Part shown: one piece after another, positions 35,723-44,876 of the stretch | Layout: each line of letters starts with the position of its first letter | Position numbering within the stretch: the first letter of the stretch is position 1 | DNA from: an uncultured Eubacteriales bacterium | Lineage (GTDB): Bacteria > Bacillota > Clostridia > Oscillospirales > CAG-272 | Length of the DNA stretch: 64,000 nucleotides | Assembly: GCA_905187695.1 (NCBI GenBank) | Contig: CAJJIY010000004.1 | Location: 1 to 64,000 of the forward strand | Reading direction: 5' to 3' | Program-made: the position numbers and the translations under genes | The notes under the pieces: generated by a model | Seen by the model: the letters and a program-made list of their open reading frames with translations, nothing else | Databases searched by the model: none | Told to the model about the DNA's origin: nothing

Positions 35723-38163
35723 TGAACGAAAAACCAAGCACCACGGAGATCAGAAAAAATATCACCGAAAAACTCTTCCGCCATTTCGGATGTTCCCCCA
35801 AGGAGGCCTCCCGCGACCAGCTTTACAAGGCCGTGGCGCTTACTGTCAAGGACATCTTGGCCGAAAAACGCACCGCCTTCAAGGGAAAAGTGAACCGGGC
35901 GGGTGCCAAACGGGTTTATTATCTGTGCATGGAGTTTTTGCTGGGGCGTTCGCTGAAAAACAATCTGTGCAACCTGGAGCTTTTGGAAAATTACCGCCGT
36001 GCGCTGACCTCCTTCGGGGTCACGCCGGAGGAGCTTTTTGAATGTGAGCCGGACGCGGGGCTCGGAAACGGCGGACTGGGCCGGCTGGCGGCCTGCTTTA
36101 TGGATTCGCTTTCCTCGCTGGATTATCCCGCCACCGGGTTTTCCATTTGCTATGAATACGGCCTTTTCAGGCAGATGATCGTGGACGGTACGCAGATTGA
36201 ACTGCCGGATGTCTGGTTACCGGGCGGCGAAGTCTGGCTGGTGCCGCGCACCGACCGTGTGTACCGCGTGCATTTCGGCGGTCGCGTCAAGGAGGTCTGG
36301 CGCGAGGGGCATCTGGACATTCAGTACGAGGGCGGCGAGGACATCGAGGCCGTTCCTTATGACATGATGATTTCGGGCGCGGACAGCGATGCGGTCTCTC
36401 AGCTCCGGCTCTGGCGTGCCTGCAGCACCCGTCAGTTTGATATGCATCTGTTCTCGCAGGGTCAGTATACACAGGCCATGGAAGAGAGTAACAACGCCGC
36501 CATCATCTCCAAGGTGCTCTATCCCTCCGACAACCACACCGAAGGGAAGCTCCTGCGGCTTTCTCAGCAGTATTTTCTGGTGTCGGCCTCCTGCCAGAGC
36601 ATCATCCGCGACCACATGGCGGTCTATGGGAACCTGGATAACTTCGCCGACAAGGTGGCCATTCACATCAACGATACCCACCCGGCGCTGTGTATTCCCG
36701 AACTGATGCGGATCTTCATTGACGATTATCATTTTTCCTGGGACAAAGCCTGGGACATGGTGACAAGGACGGTCTCCTATACCAATCACACCGTTATGCC
36801 GGAGGCGCTGGAAAAGTGGGACGAGGATCTTTTTGCCCTTAAATTGCCGCGCATCCACACCATTGTGAAGGAGATCAACGAGCGGTTCTGCCGGGAGGCT
36901 TGGAAATATTACCCCGGAAACTGGGAAAAGATTTCCCAGATGAGCATAATCGCCTACAGACAGGTGCGCATGGCCAATCTCGCGGTGGTGGCCTCGCACC
37001 ACATCAACGGTGTGTCCAAGCTGCACTCGGGCATCCTGAAAGAGACGGTTTTCAAGGATTTTTACCGCATGTATCCGGAACGGTTTCTCAACATCACCAA
37101 CGGCATTGCGCACCGGCGCTGGCTCTGCTATGCCAATCCGGAGCTGGCGGCCCTGCTGGATGAGTGCATCGGTCCGGACTATCGCAAGCATCCCGAGCGG
37201 CTCTCCGACTTTGCCAAATTTGCCGACGACACGCAGGTGCTTTCGGCTCTGCGGGATATCAAACACCGCAACAAGGTGCGCTTTGAGCAGCATTATTTTG
37301 AGAAAACCGGCAAGCATCTGGATACACATTCGCTTTTTGATGTGCAGATCAAGCGCCTGCACGAGTACAAACGGCAGCTTCTGAATGCCCTGAACATCAT
37401 CGGGCTTTATCTGGATCTGAAGGATAATCCGGATCTGCCAATTCAACCGCAGACTTTCCTGTTCGGCGCGAAGGCTGCGCCGGGCTATATGATGGCCAAA
37501 CGGATCATCAAGCTCATCTCCATGATCTCCAAGGACATTGAATCCCACCCGCGGATTGCCGAAAAGCTGAACGTGGTGTTCCTGGAGGATTACAATGTCA
37601 CGCTGGCCGAGGCGCTGGTGCCGGCGGCCGAGATCAGCGAACAGATCTCCATGGCCGGCAAAGAGGCCAGCGGCACGGGCTGTATGAAACTGATGATCAA
37701 CGGCGCGCTTACGCTGGGGACGCTGGACGGCGCGAATATTGAGATGCGTGCGGCCGCCGGACCGGACAATATGTTTGTCTTTGGTCTTTCGGCCGCCGAG
37801 GTGGAAGACCTGTGGCAAAAGGGCTATCAGGCGGCAAAATATTATGCCGGCAACGAGCGCCTTTCCCGCATTGTCAATTTCCTCAATATCGGCTTTGCCG
37901 GAGAATCTTTTGCCGACATTGCCACCTATCTGCTGGCCGGTTCGCAGGGCGTGGTGGCCGACCCCTATCTTTGCCTTGCCGATTTTGAATCTTACCGGCA
38001 GGAGCGCCAGAAGGCCGTGAATGCCTATGCGGATAAGACCCGCTGGAACCGGATGTCGCTTTATAATATTGCGGGAGCGGGCTATTTTGCGGCAGACCGC
38101 GCCGTGCGGGAATATGCCGACCGCATCTGGCACATTACGCCGCTTTCCGGAGGCCGGGAATGA
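35722..38163 (+). CDS. glgP: Glycogen/starch phosphorylase (GT35)
   Basis: A protein of 813 residues. ATG 35722 shares its first base with the glgA stop; AAAGGAAA is upstream. N-terminal domain: YYLCMEFLLGRSLKNN and AGLGNGGLGRLAACFMDS. The PLP-binding Lys is in EASGTGCMKLMINGALTLG; the usual residue before MK is Asn, so Cys is unusual. It releases glucose-1-phosphate from glycogen. Coding the phosphorylase with the synthase implies coordinated turnover. It overlaps the following GH13 gene by 4 bp. Confidence 0.96.
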   Translation: MNEKPSTTEIRKNITEKLFRHFGCSPKEASRDQLYKAVALTVKDILAEKRTAFKGKVNRAGAKRVYYLCMEFLLGRSLKNNLCNLELLENYRRALTSFGVTPEELFECEPDAGLGNGGLGRLAACFMDSLSSLDYPATGFSICYEYGLFRQMIVDGTQIELPDVWLPGGEVWLVPRTDRVYRVHFGGRVKEVWREGHLDIQYEGGEDIEAVPYDMMISGADSDAVSQLRLWRACSTRQFDMHLFSQGQYTQAMEESNNAAIISKVLYPSDNHTEGKLLRLSQQYFLVSASCQSIIRDHMAVYGNLDNFADKVAIHINDTHPALCIPELMRIFIDDYHFSWDKAWDMVTRTVSYTNHTVMPEALEKWDEDLFALKLPRIHTIVKEINERFCREAWKYYPGNWEKISQMSIIAYRQVRMANLAVVASHHINGVSKLHSGILKETVFKDFYRMYPERFLNITNGIAHRRWLCYANPELAALLDECIGPDYRKHPERLSDFAKFADDTQVLSALRDIKHRNKVRFEQHYFEKTGKHLDTHSLFDVQIKRLHEYKRQLLNALNIIGLYLDLKDNPDLPIQPQTFLFGAKAAPGYMMAKRIIKLISMISKDIESHPRIAEKLNVVFLEDYNVTLAEALVPAAEISEQISMAGKEASGTGCMKLMINGALTLGTLDGANIEMRAAAGPDNMFVFGLSAAEVEDLWQKGYQAAKYYAGNERLSRIVNFLNIGFAGESFADIATYLLAGSQGVVADPYLCLADFESYRQERQKAVNAYADKTRWNRMSLYNIAGAGYFAADRAVREYADRIWHITPLSGGRE

Positions 38164-40055
38164 AACCGGTCCGACCGCTTTTGGTCCCCCTGCCGCGGCT
38201 GACAAAGCGCTACGGCGGGCGGGACGCTGCCGGAAAGAACGCTTTCCCGGCTTTCGGTACACTTTCCTTTTCGCTGTTTGTCCCGCGCGCACAGGGCGCG
38301 GCGGGCGCGGTGCTCCGGATCTGCCGGGACGGGGCGGGTGAGCGCGACCTGCCCTTTTCCTTTTTCGGGACGGCGGGAGATACCGACGAATACCGTCTGT
38401 CTCTTTCCCTGGGCGACCCGGCGTTCGGTGTGGGGCTTTACTTTTATGAAATTCTTTTTTTGGCGGGACCTGACACGCGCTTTACCGACACGCCGGATAA
38501 CGCCGCCTTTACGCTGAGCGACAGGAGCGCCCGGCGGTTTTCGCTGCTTCTTTATGCGCGGGAGCTGAAAACGCCGGATTGGTTCCGGGGGCGGGTGATG
38601 TATCATATTTTTGTGGATCGCTTTGCGCCCGGGAAAGGAGAACGGCGGCCGGACGCTTTTTACCACGAGCGCTGGGATGAAGAGATCTGCCAGTACGGCG
38701 CCTATCCCGGCGCGCCCGTCAAAAACGACGAGTTTTTCGGCGGCACGCTTTGGGGCGTGCTGGAAAAACTGCCTTACCTCAAGTCGCTGGGGGTGGGAGT
38801 GGTCTACCTTTCTCCCATTTTCCGCGCCGCTTCCAATCACAAATACGACACCGGCGACTATGGAGAGATTGATGCGCAGTTCGGCGGAGAGGCGGCTTTT
38901 CGCGCGCTTTCGGCGGCCTGCCGGAAAAACGATATCCGTCTGGTGCTGGACGGCGTGTTCAACCACACCGGGGACGATAGCCTTTTTTTCAATCGCTACG
39001 GGCATTATCCGGGTGTGGGCGCGTACCAGTCGCCGGATTCGCCATATCGGGATTATTATTTCTTTACCGACAAAGCCCCCGGTTATGAGTGCTGGTGGGG
39101 CGTGCCGATCCTGCCGAAGCTGAATCTTAAAAATCCGGCGCTTTCGGAGTATTTTGCCGGAGAGGGCGGGATTCTTTCCAGATACACCCGCATGGGAGCG
39201 GACGGTTGGCGGCTGGATGTGGCCGACGAGCTGCCCGAAGATTTTCTTCGTGCGCTCCGGGCCCGGCTGAAAGCCGAAACCGGCGGGGAAGGATTGCTTC
39301 TGGGCGAGGTTTGGGAAAACGCCGCCACCAAGTGCGCCTACGGAAAAAGGCGGCGTTATTTTTGGGGAGACGAGCTGGACGGCGTGATGAATTATCCGCT
39401 TCGCCGGGGAATTCTTTCGTTCGTCCGGGACGGGGATGCCGGGGCGTTGGCCGCGGTGCTCTCCGAACTGTGGGCCTCTTACCCCACGCCGGTCTGTCAT
39501 ACGCTGATGAATCTGCTTTCCACGCACGACACCGAGCGGGTGCTGACCGCGCTTGCCGGCGCGCCGGATGACGGCACGCGCGACAATGACGCGCTTTGCC
39601 GCGCCCGGATGAGCCCGGTCGAACGGCGGCGGGGACTTTTGCTGCTTCGTATGGCGGCACTCATCCAGTATACGGTTTTCGGCGTGCCGTCGGTCTTTTA
39701 CGGCGACGAGGCCGGCATGGAAGGCTATCACGACCCCTTCTGCCGCCGTCCTTTCCCGTGGGGACGGGAGGAGAAATCTCTGCAGGCTTTTTATCGGAAA
39801 CTGGGAAAACTCCGGGCGCGGGAGTCGGCGCTGTCCCGGGGAGATTTCCGGATTTTGACGAGCGAGTCGCACGCGCTGGTTTTCCTGCGTGAGGACAAAG
39901 AAGAACGGCTGTTTGTGGCCGCCAACCGGGGCACGGCGGATTTTTCTTTTCGGTTGCCCCGGCCCGGGCGCGAGCTTCTCACCGGGACGGCTGTGCGTGG
40001 GCGCGTAACCCTGCGCCCGGACGAATACGGCATCTGGAGGGTGCGGAATGTTTAA
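38160..40055 (+). CDS. GH13 alpha-glucan hydrolase (neopullulanase/cyclomaltodextrinase-like)
   Basis: A protein of 631 residues without a signal peptide, so cytoplasmic. An N-terminal beta domain (about 1-135) resembles the CBM34-like region of the neopullulanase group. The barrel follows with MYHIFVDRFAPG, DGVFNHTGDDS, GWRLDVADE (nucleophile Asp), LLLGEVWEN (acid/base Glu) and STHDTERVL (third Asp). FGVPSVFYGDEAGMEGYHDP is characteristic of this group. It probably trims or debranches glycogen-derived oligosaccharides, completing turnover with GlgP. It overlaps both neighbours, supporting one operon. Confidence 0.9.
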   Translation: MKPVRPLLVPLPRLTKRYGGRDAAGKNAFPAFGTLSFSLFVPRAQGAAGAVLRICRDGAGERDLPFSFFGTAGDTDEYRLSLSLGDPAFGVGLYFYEILFLAGPDTRFTDTPDNAAFTLSDRSARRFSLLLYARELKTPDWFRGRVMYHIFVDRFAPGKGERRPDAFYHERWDEEICQYGAYPGAPVKNDEFFGGTLWGVLEKLPYLKSLGVGVVYLSPIFRAASNHKYDTGDYGEIDAQFGGEAAFRALSAACRKNDIRLVLDGVFNHTGDDSLFFNRYGHYPGVGAYQSPDSPYRDYYFFTDKAPGYECWWGVPILPKLNLKNPALSEYFAGEGGILSRYTRMGADGWRLDVADELPEDFLRALRARLKAETGGEGLLLGEVWENAATKCAYGKRRRYFWGDELDGVMNYPLRRGILSFVRDGDAGALAAVLSELWASYPTPVCHTLMNLLSTHDTERVLTALAGAPDDGTRDNDALCRARMSPVERRRGLLLLRMAALIQYTVFGVPSVFYGDEAGMEGYHDPFCRRPFPWGREEKSLQAFYRKLGKLRARESALSRGDFRILTSESHALVFLREDKEERLFVAANRGTADFSFRLPRPGRELLTGTAVRGRVTLRPDEYGIWRVRNV

Positions 40056-40386
40056 AAAATTCTTTCAAAAGCTCACCGAGAGCAAAAATCCCGAAAGCAA
40101 ACGCTATCGGATGCAGATGGCGCGGCGGATCTGCGGTCATCATATCAAATATGTGACCGAGCGCAAGGACGATGTGGAGGAAGTCATCGGCCGTTCCGGA
40201 GGGCTCAACATCCGGGGGGACGAGCTGTTGGTGTTTGCTTCCGGGCAGGTGCTGCTCCGGTGTAAAATCGCCCAGATGCAGGCCGCAGAACTGCTTTCCA
40301 AGGACGGCGTGGTGATCACCGCGCCCGATCTGGAGCATAGCGGCGAGGAGCGCACGGTGGTGGCGCATTATGTTTATTACAGATGA
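40048..40386 (+). CDS. Uncharacterised 112-residue protein in the glycogen operon
   Basis: I do not recognise this protein. It is 112 residues, starting at ATG 40048, 8 bp inside the preceding GH13 gene. The first about 35 residues are strongly basic and helical in character (KKFFQKLTESKNPESKRYR), and the remainder alternates beta-type strands (DELLVFASGQVLLRCKIAQM, VVAHYVYYR). No signal peptide, membrane segment or metal motif is visible. Its position suggests a small regulator or structural partner of glycogen metabolism, but nothing in the sequence proves that. Confidence 0.7.
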   Translation: MFKKFFQKLTESKNPESKRYRMQMARRICGHHIKYVTERKDDVEEVIGRSGGLNIRGDELLVFASGQVLLRCKIAQMQAAELLSKDGVVITAPDLEHSGEERTVVAHYVYYR

Positions 40387-40431
40387 AAAACGGGTCTTGC
40401 CGGAAGGCAGGCACAAGGAGGTTGATCTTAC

Positions 40432-42219
40432 ATGACCGTAAAAGAAAGGCTGGGCGCTCTGCGCGCGCGGATGAAAAAAGAGGGCTATGACGCTTTCCTG
40501 ATTGTGACGGACGATTTTCACGGTTCGGAATATGTGGGGGATTATTTCAAAACCCGCGCCTATTTTTCGGGCTTTACCGGTTCGGCCGGCACGCTGGTCG
40601 TATTTCCCGAAACGGCCGCACTTTTCACCGACGGGCGCTATTTCCTGCAGGCGGGAGAGGAGCTTTCCGGCAGCGGGATCACGCTGATGAAAATGGGCGA
40701 GCCGGAGGTGCCGACGGTGACGGAGTATCTTTCGGACGGGCTGAAAGCGGGGGAGCGACTGGCTTTTGACGGGCGCACCGTGACGGCTGCGCTTTACGGA
40801 GAGCTTAAAGAGGCGCTTTCAAAAAAAGCAATCCGTTTTGTCGATACGACTGATCCGGCGGACGGCATCTGGACAGACAGACCGGAGTTGTCGCACCGGC
40901 CGGTCTTTGAGCTTCCGGCCGCGATGACGGGCAGAACGCGGGAGGAAAAGCTGTTTTCGCTCCGTGCCCAAATGACCGGAGAGGGTGCGACGCATCTGCT
41001 TCTCACGGCGCTGGACGAGGTTGCTTATACGCTCAATTTACGGGGTGACGATGTGGCCTGTACGCCGGTTTTTCTTTCCTTTTTGCTTCTGGAGCCGCAG
41101 GGGGCACGGCTGTTTGCCGCGTCGGACGCCTTTTCCCCGGAGATCCGCGCGGCGCTCTCCTCGGCCGGGGTGACGATAGAACCCTATGAGGAAATTTATG
41201 CGGCGCTTTCGGATCTGCCCCGCGACAGCCGCGTCTGGTTGGACGTACAGAGCGCCAACGAGCGGGTGCTCTGTGCGCTTTCCGGAACGGATATTCTGGA
41301 AAAAACCAGCCCGGTGGTCATGATGAAAGCCGTCAAGACGGCGGCCGAATGTGAAAACATCCGCAAAGCCCATGAAAAGGACGGACTGGCGCTGACGCGG
41401 TTTCTTTATTATCTGAAGACCCATGTGGGGAAAGAGCCGCTGAGCGAGCTGGGTGCGGCCGAAAAGCTGGAAGAATACCGCCGGATGGGAGAGGGATACC
41501 TGGGGCCGAGCTTTGATCCGATCGTGGCCTTTGGCGCACACGCGGCAATCGTTCACTATGAACCCACCGAAAAAACGGACATTCCGCTCCGCCCCGAAGG
41601 GCTTTGCCTGATTGATACCGGCGGACAGTACCGGGAGGGTACCACCGATGTCACCCGCACGGTGGTGCTGGGTGCGCTGACCGACCGGGAAAAAGAATTT
41701 TACACACGGGTGCTTATCGGGCACCTGCGCCTGGCGGCCGCCCGCTTCCCGGAAGGGGTGTCGGGCGCAAACCTGGACGCGCTGGCACGGATGCCGCTCT
41801 GGGAGATCGGCGCGGATTACCGGCACGGTACGGGGCACGGCGTGGGATATCTCCTTTCGGTGCATGAGGGTCCTCAGAGTCTCCGCTGGCGGATCTCCGG
41901 CAAATTCCGGCCGGTAGCGCTTTCCGCCGGGATGGTCGTTTCGGACGAGCCGGGCTATTACGAGGAGGGCGCTTTCGGCATCCGCCATGAGAACCTTTTG
42001 CTGGTGGGGGAGGAAGAAACTACCCCTTATGGGCACTTTTTCGGATTTGAAGCGCTCACACTGGTGCCGTTTGACAAGGAAGGTATTCTGCCGGAATGTT
42101 TCGGCGCGGGCGACCGGGCGCTTCTAAACGCCTATCATAAAAAGGTTTGGGAGGCGCTCTCTCCTCACCTTTCGGGCGCGGAACTGGATTATCTGCGGGA
42201 AGCCACCGCGCCGATGTAA
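40432..42219 (+). CDS. Xaa-Pro aminopeptidase P (M24 family)
   Basis: A protein of 595 residues, the long aminopeptidase-P type with two N-terminal creatinase-like domains. The C-terminal pita-bread domain holds all metal ligands: Asp in LIDTGGQY, Asp in GTTDVTRT, His in YRHGTGHGVGY, Glu in SDEPGYYEEG and Glu in GIRHENLLL. It removes N-terminal residues preceding proline from cytoplasmic peptides. In Bacillus an M24 peptidase gene (yqhT) lies beside spoIIIA; here the neighbour is again spoIIIA, but convergent. The gene starts 45 bp after the glycogen genes and ends at a perfect palindromic terminator. Confidence 0.93.
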   Translation: MTVKERLGALRARMKKEGYDAFLIVTDDFHGSEYVGDYFKTRAYFSGFTGSAGTLVVFPETAALFTDGRYFLQAGEELSGSGITLMKMGEPEVPTVTEYLSDGLKAGERLAFDGRTVTAALYGELKEALSKKAIRFVDTTDPADGIWTDRPELSHRPVFELPAAMTGRTREEKLFSLRAQMTGEGATHLLLTALDEVAYTLNLRGDDVACTPVFLSFLLLEPQGARLFAASDAFSPEIRAALSSAGVTIEPYEEIYAALSDLPRDSRVWLDVQSANERVLCALSGTDILEKTSPVVMMKAVKTAAECENIRKAHEKDGLALTRFLYYLKTHVGKEPLSELGAAEKLEEYRRMGEGYLGPSFDPIVAFGAHAAIVHYEPTEKTDIPLRPEGLCLIDTGGQYREGTTDVTRTVVLGALTDREKEFYTRVLIGHLRLAAARFPEGVSGANLDALARMPLWEIGADYRHGTGHGVGYLLSVHEGPQSLRWRISGKFRPVALSAGMVVSDEPGYYEEGAFGIRHENLLLVGEEETTPYGHFFGFEALTLVPFDKEGILPECFGAGDRALLNAYHKKVWEALSPHLSGAELDYLREATAPM

Positions 42220-42223
42220 AAAG

Positions 42224-42263
42224 CTAAAAGAAAAAGACCGGATATCCGGTCTTTTTCTTTTAG
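42224..42263. terminator. Perfect 40-bp palindromic bidirectional terminator
   Basis: Two exact 20-base arms meet without a loop (centre GGATATCC). AAAGAAAAA and TTTTTCTTT on the flanks give a U-rich tail in both directions, serving the M24 gene and the convergent spoIIIA operon. Confidence 0.95.
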
Positions 42264-42290
42264 CCCGCGGACGGGTGAAGAAAAGTTGAT

Positions 42291-42812
42291 TTATTTTCCG
42301 GTGATAAAGACCCGGTTGGCGGAAATGCCAAGGGCCGTGGAGACCAGCTCAGTCAGGGTTTTGACCACAAAGGGATTGTCGCCGCCCCGGCAGACAATGC
42401 CGACCCCCGAAACGGCGGGCGGAGAGACCGACAGCAGGACCGGTGTGCGGGAAGAGCCGGTGCCGGTACAGATGGGGGCGGCTTTTTCATCGGTCAGATA
42501 ATGCCCGGTGTAACCCGCCGAAAAACTGAGCGTGACCGTGACATCCGATACGCCGTCGGCCGTTTCGCACAGGGCCTCCAGTTCTTTTTTCAGCTTCTTT
42601 TCATAAAGAGACAATTCTGCGGCGGCCGTAATTTCCGCATTTTCTCCGGTTTCGGTTTTGACGGATTTTTCACTGCCGCAACGACTGAAGAGCAGCAGTA
42701 AAATGCCGAGCAGACCGGAAAGGAGGATCAGGCACAGCTTCCTGCGTCCCGAAAGGCGGGAAAGCAGACGGCGGACGCTTTGTTTTTCTTGCGCGGGGCT
42801 TGTTTTTTCCAT
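42291..42812 (-). CDS. spoIIIAG: Stage III sporulation protein AG
   Basis: A protein of 173 residues. A short cytoplasmic N-terminus is followed by one membrane helix (residues about 27-44), then an extracytoplasmic domain with the family pattern LEALCETADGVSDVTVTL and the C-terminal NPFVVKTLTELVSTALGI. In Bacillus SpoIIIAG forms a large ring in the mother-cell membrane facing the forespore, part of the channel or feeding-tube complex. It is the last gene of the operon here; no spoIIIAH follows before the terminator. Confidence 0.92.
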   Translation of the reverse strand: MEKTSPAQEKQSVRRLLSRLSGRRKLCLILLSGLLGILLLLFSRCGSEKSVKTETGENAEITAAAELSLYEKKLKKELEALCETADGVSDVTVTLSFSAGYTGHYLTDEKAAPICTGTGSSRTPVLLSVSPPAVSGVGIVCRGGDNPFVVKTLTELVSTALGISANRVFITGK

Positions 42813-43282
42813 TATCGCACCTCCAGGGCACAGGTCAGATGTTTTGCCAGTGCCGCTTTGATTTTTCGGGGATTCTGTGTCAGCGCCGAGCCCGAAAGAC
42901 GGACAAATACCGACGCGGGTTTTCCGGACGGATCAAGGGAAACGATGACCTCGCTTTCTTCCGGGGAAATGCCGAATTCGGCAGAGAGCCATTTTTGAAT
43001 GCTTTCTTCCAGCGCCCGGCCGCCTCCGGCGTTGACGGTATTCAGGAAAATTTCCTCATAGGCGCTTGTTTCACTCTCGGCCGCGTCCGGGAAAATCGCC
43101 GTCAGGTCGTTTTCTCCGGAAAGAAGCGTGCCGACCGGGTAAAGAAACAGGCAAAGAAGCGGCAGCGCGCAAAGAACCCGGAGCGCAGGGCGGGTGCCTT
43201 TTCCGTCCTTTCCCGGTACCATGAGCATGAAGAGGGTGGCCGAAAGCGAAACGGCTAGCAGGGAAAACAGGGTGGCTTTCAT
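42812..43282 (-). CDS. spoIIIAF: Stage III sporulation protein AF
   Basis: A protein of 156 residues; ATG 43282 follows AAAGGAG, and the upstream in-frame ATG lies inside that ribosome binding site. Two N-terminal hydrophobic segments (about 3-20 and 34-52) precede a soluble extracytoplasmic domain (from about residue 60) ending in ALAKHLTCALEV. Sequence conservation is weak in this family; identification rests on size, topology and position between AE and AG. Its stop overlaps the spoIIIAG start. Confidence 0.88.
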   Translation of the reverse strand: MKATLFSLLAVSLSATLFMLMVPGKDGKGTRPALRVLCALPLLCLFLYPVGTLLSGENDLTAIFPDAAESETSAYEEIFLNTVNAGGGRALEESIQKWLSAEFGISPEESEVIVSLDPSGKPASVFVRLSGSALTQNPRKIKAALAKHLTCALEVR

Positions 43283-43321
43283 GAGATCTCCTTTCAAAAA
43301 AGCGGCAGAACGGGTCGCTTT

Positions 43322-44494
43322 TCAGATGGCTGTGGCGCAACGGGCAAAGAGCGTGAGCGAAAAGACCGTCAGCACAAAAAGGGAAGCGATGACGGCCAGA
43401 AAATAACCGTAGACCGAGGCAATTTCCGAAAGGAGCGTGCCCTCCCGGTCGCAGTCAAGCAATCCGGCCGCCGAAGCGGCGAGTAAAAGCACGATCCGGG
43501 TGCAGAGCACCGAGAAAAAGACGGGCAAAAAAAGCGAAAAAAGGATCAATATAGCACCGCCGCCCACCGTGGCGCGCAGGTAGACCACACTGCCCGAGAC
43601 CGTACGAAGGGCCTCGGAGACCGAGCCGCCCACGACCGGCAGAAAACTGCCCGCGGCAAAGCGGACCGAGTGGAGCGCCAGGGAATCGCTGCCTTTTGAA
43701 AGGGTGCTTTGCAGACCCAGCACAAAGCAAAGCAGGGACATGAGAAAGGAAAAAGAAAGGGTATAGCTCCGCTTGATAAAGACCGACAGCCGCGAGAGCG
43801 ACGGCCCGCCGCAGGCGCCCGGCAACGAAAGAAAGAGACAGACCCCCGAAACCGGAAGCACGCTTCCGGAAAGGACGCCCGAAAGTAAAGACAAAAAAGT
43901 CTGCAACACGGCATGATTGGCCACCGCCGCACGGATGTTTCCGCCCATGGCAAAGAGCACGCCCATGAGCGGCAGGAGCGCGGCGGTGAAATTCCCCAAC
44001 AGGGTAAAAAACTGCCGGATGGCGGAAAACTCGGAGAATCCCTGCCCGAAAAGAAGCGCGAAGACCGCCAGCGTGGTACACAAAGAAAGCGCAAAACGGA
44101 GCTGTTTTTCGCTTTCCTGACCGGCAAAGACCGCGCGGAGAAGGGCCGAGAGCAACAAGATGCCGCACAACCCGGCGAAGAGACGGAGCTTTTCCGAAAG
44201 CGAAAGCCCCAGCGCCGACAGGGCCGAGCGGAGTAGGGTGGCGGCGTCGCTTTTTTCGGCCACGGCCGTCCCCATTTTTTCCGGGTCTCCCGAAAAGAAA
44301 TCGGAAGGCAGATATTCGGCCGCTTCCGGCGGCAATGCGTTGTAAAAATCCGAGAGCGCCCCCTGAAATTCGCCGCTTTCAAAGACCGGGTCGCCGTTTT
44401 CGTTTCCGGCGGTTGTCCCGGCGGATGCCGGAAGTATGAAAAAGCAAAGAAAAAGCAGGCAGACGGGTATGATTTTCAAGATTTTCAGGACCAT
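43322..44494 (-). CDS. spoIIIAE: Stage III sporulation protein AE
   Basis: A protein of 390 residues. ATG 44494 overlaps the end of spoIIIAD; the much longer frame upstream is an artefact. A signal peptide (residues about 4-24, ending SAGTTAG) precedes a soluble stretch and then about 7 helices, including LLPLMGVLFAMGG, KRSYTLSFSFLMSLLC and FLPVVGGSVSEALRTVSGS, all typical of SpoIIIAE. It is a polytopic component of the SpoIIIA-SpoIIQ complex in the mother-cell engulfing membrane. Confidence 0.94.
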   Translation of the reverse strand: MVLKILKIIPVCLLFLCFFILPASAGTTAGNENGDPVFESGEFQGALSDFYNALPPEAAEYLPSDFFSGDPEKMGTAVAEKSDAATLLRSALSALGLSLSEKLRLFAGLCGILLLSALLRAVFAGQESEKQLRFALSLCTTLAVFALLFGQGFSEFSAIRQFFTLLGNFTAALLPLMGVLFAMGGNIRAAVANHAVLQTFLSLLSGVLSGSVLPVSGVCLFLSLPGACGGPSLSRLSVFIKRSYTLSFSFLMSLLCFVLGLQSTLSKGSDSLALHSVRFAAGSFLPVVGGSVSEALRTVSGSVVYLRATVGGGAILILFSLFLPVFFSVLCTRIVLLLAASAAGLLDCDREGTLLSEIASVYGYFLAVIASLFVLTVFSLTLFARCATAI

Positions 44495-44874
44495 GACAGC
44501 AACTCCCCGGCCGAGGACAGCAGATTTTTCAGGTAGGGCAGAGCAAGCACAAGAATTTCCAGCCGCCCGAAGAAGAGGACCCCATCGGCAATGCCGCCCT
44601 CTCCCATATCCCGGCAAAAAGAGGCCGTACACTCGCAGATGAGCGCCACACCGGCGCCGCGCACCAGCGGCGCGGCGAAATCGGCCATTCCCGCCCCGGC
44701 CAGTAATTCGCGCACGGCCGAAAGGAGCGGCAGATACAGAGAAAGCGCGGCGGCAAAAAGCACCAGCGTGGCGCACAGTCTGACGGGAAGGGCAAAATTG
44801 CCGCGGAGTTCCCGCAAAAGAAGAATGAGAAAGACCGAGATCAGCGCCACGCCCGAAAGCTCCAGAATCCCCAT
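44485..44874 (-). CDS. spoIIIAD: Stage III sporulation protein AD
   Basis: A protein of 129 residues, almost entirely hydrophobic with 3-4 helices. The segment GGIADGVLFFGRLEILVLALPYLKNLL is represented here by its features: a Glu-containing helix followed by the LPYLKNLL end common to SpoIIIAD. It follows spoIIIAC with a 2-bp gap and overlaps spoIIIAE by 10 bp. Confidence 0.92.
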   Translation of the reverse strand: MGILELSGVALISVFLILLLRELRGNFALPVRLCATLVLFAAALSLYLPLLSAVRELLAGAGMADFAAPLVRGAGVALICECTASFCRDMGEGGIADGVLFFGRLEILVLALPYLKNLLSSAGELLSWS

Positions 44875-44876
44875 CT

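Noticed and set aside
36217..38292. 691-codon open frame opposite glgP
   Set aside because: The glycogen phosphorylase reading is certain; the opposite frame has a basic, low-complexity product and no start signal.
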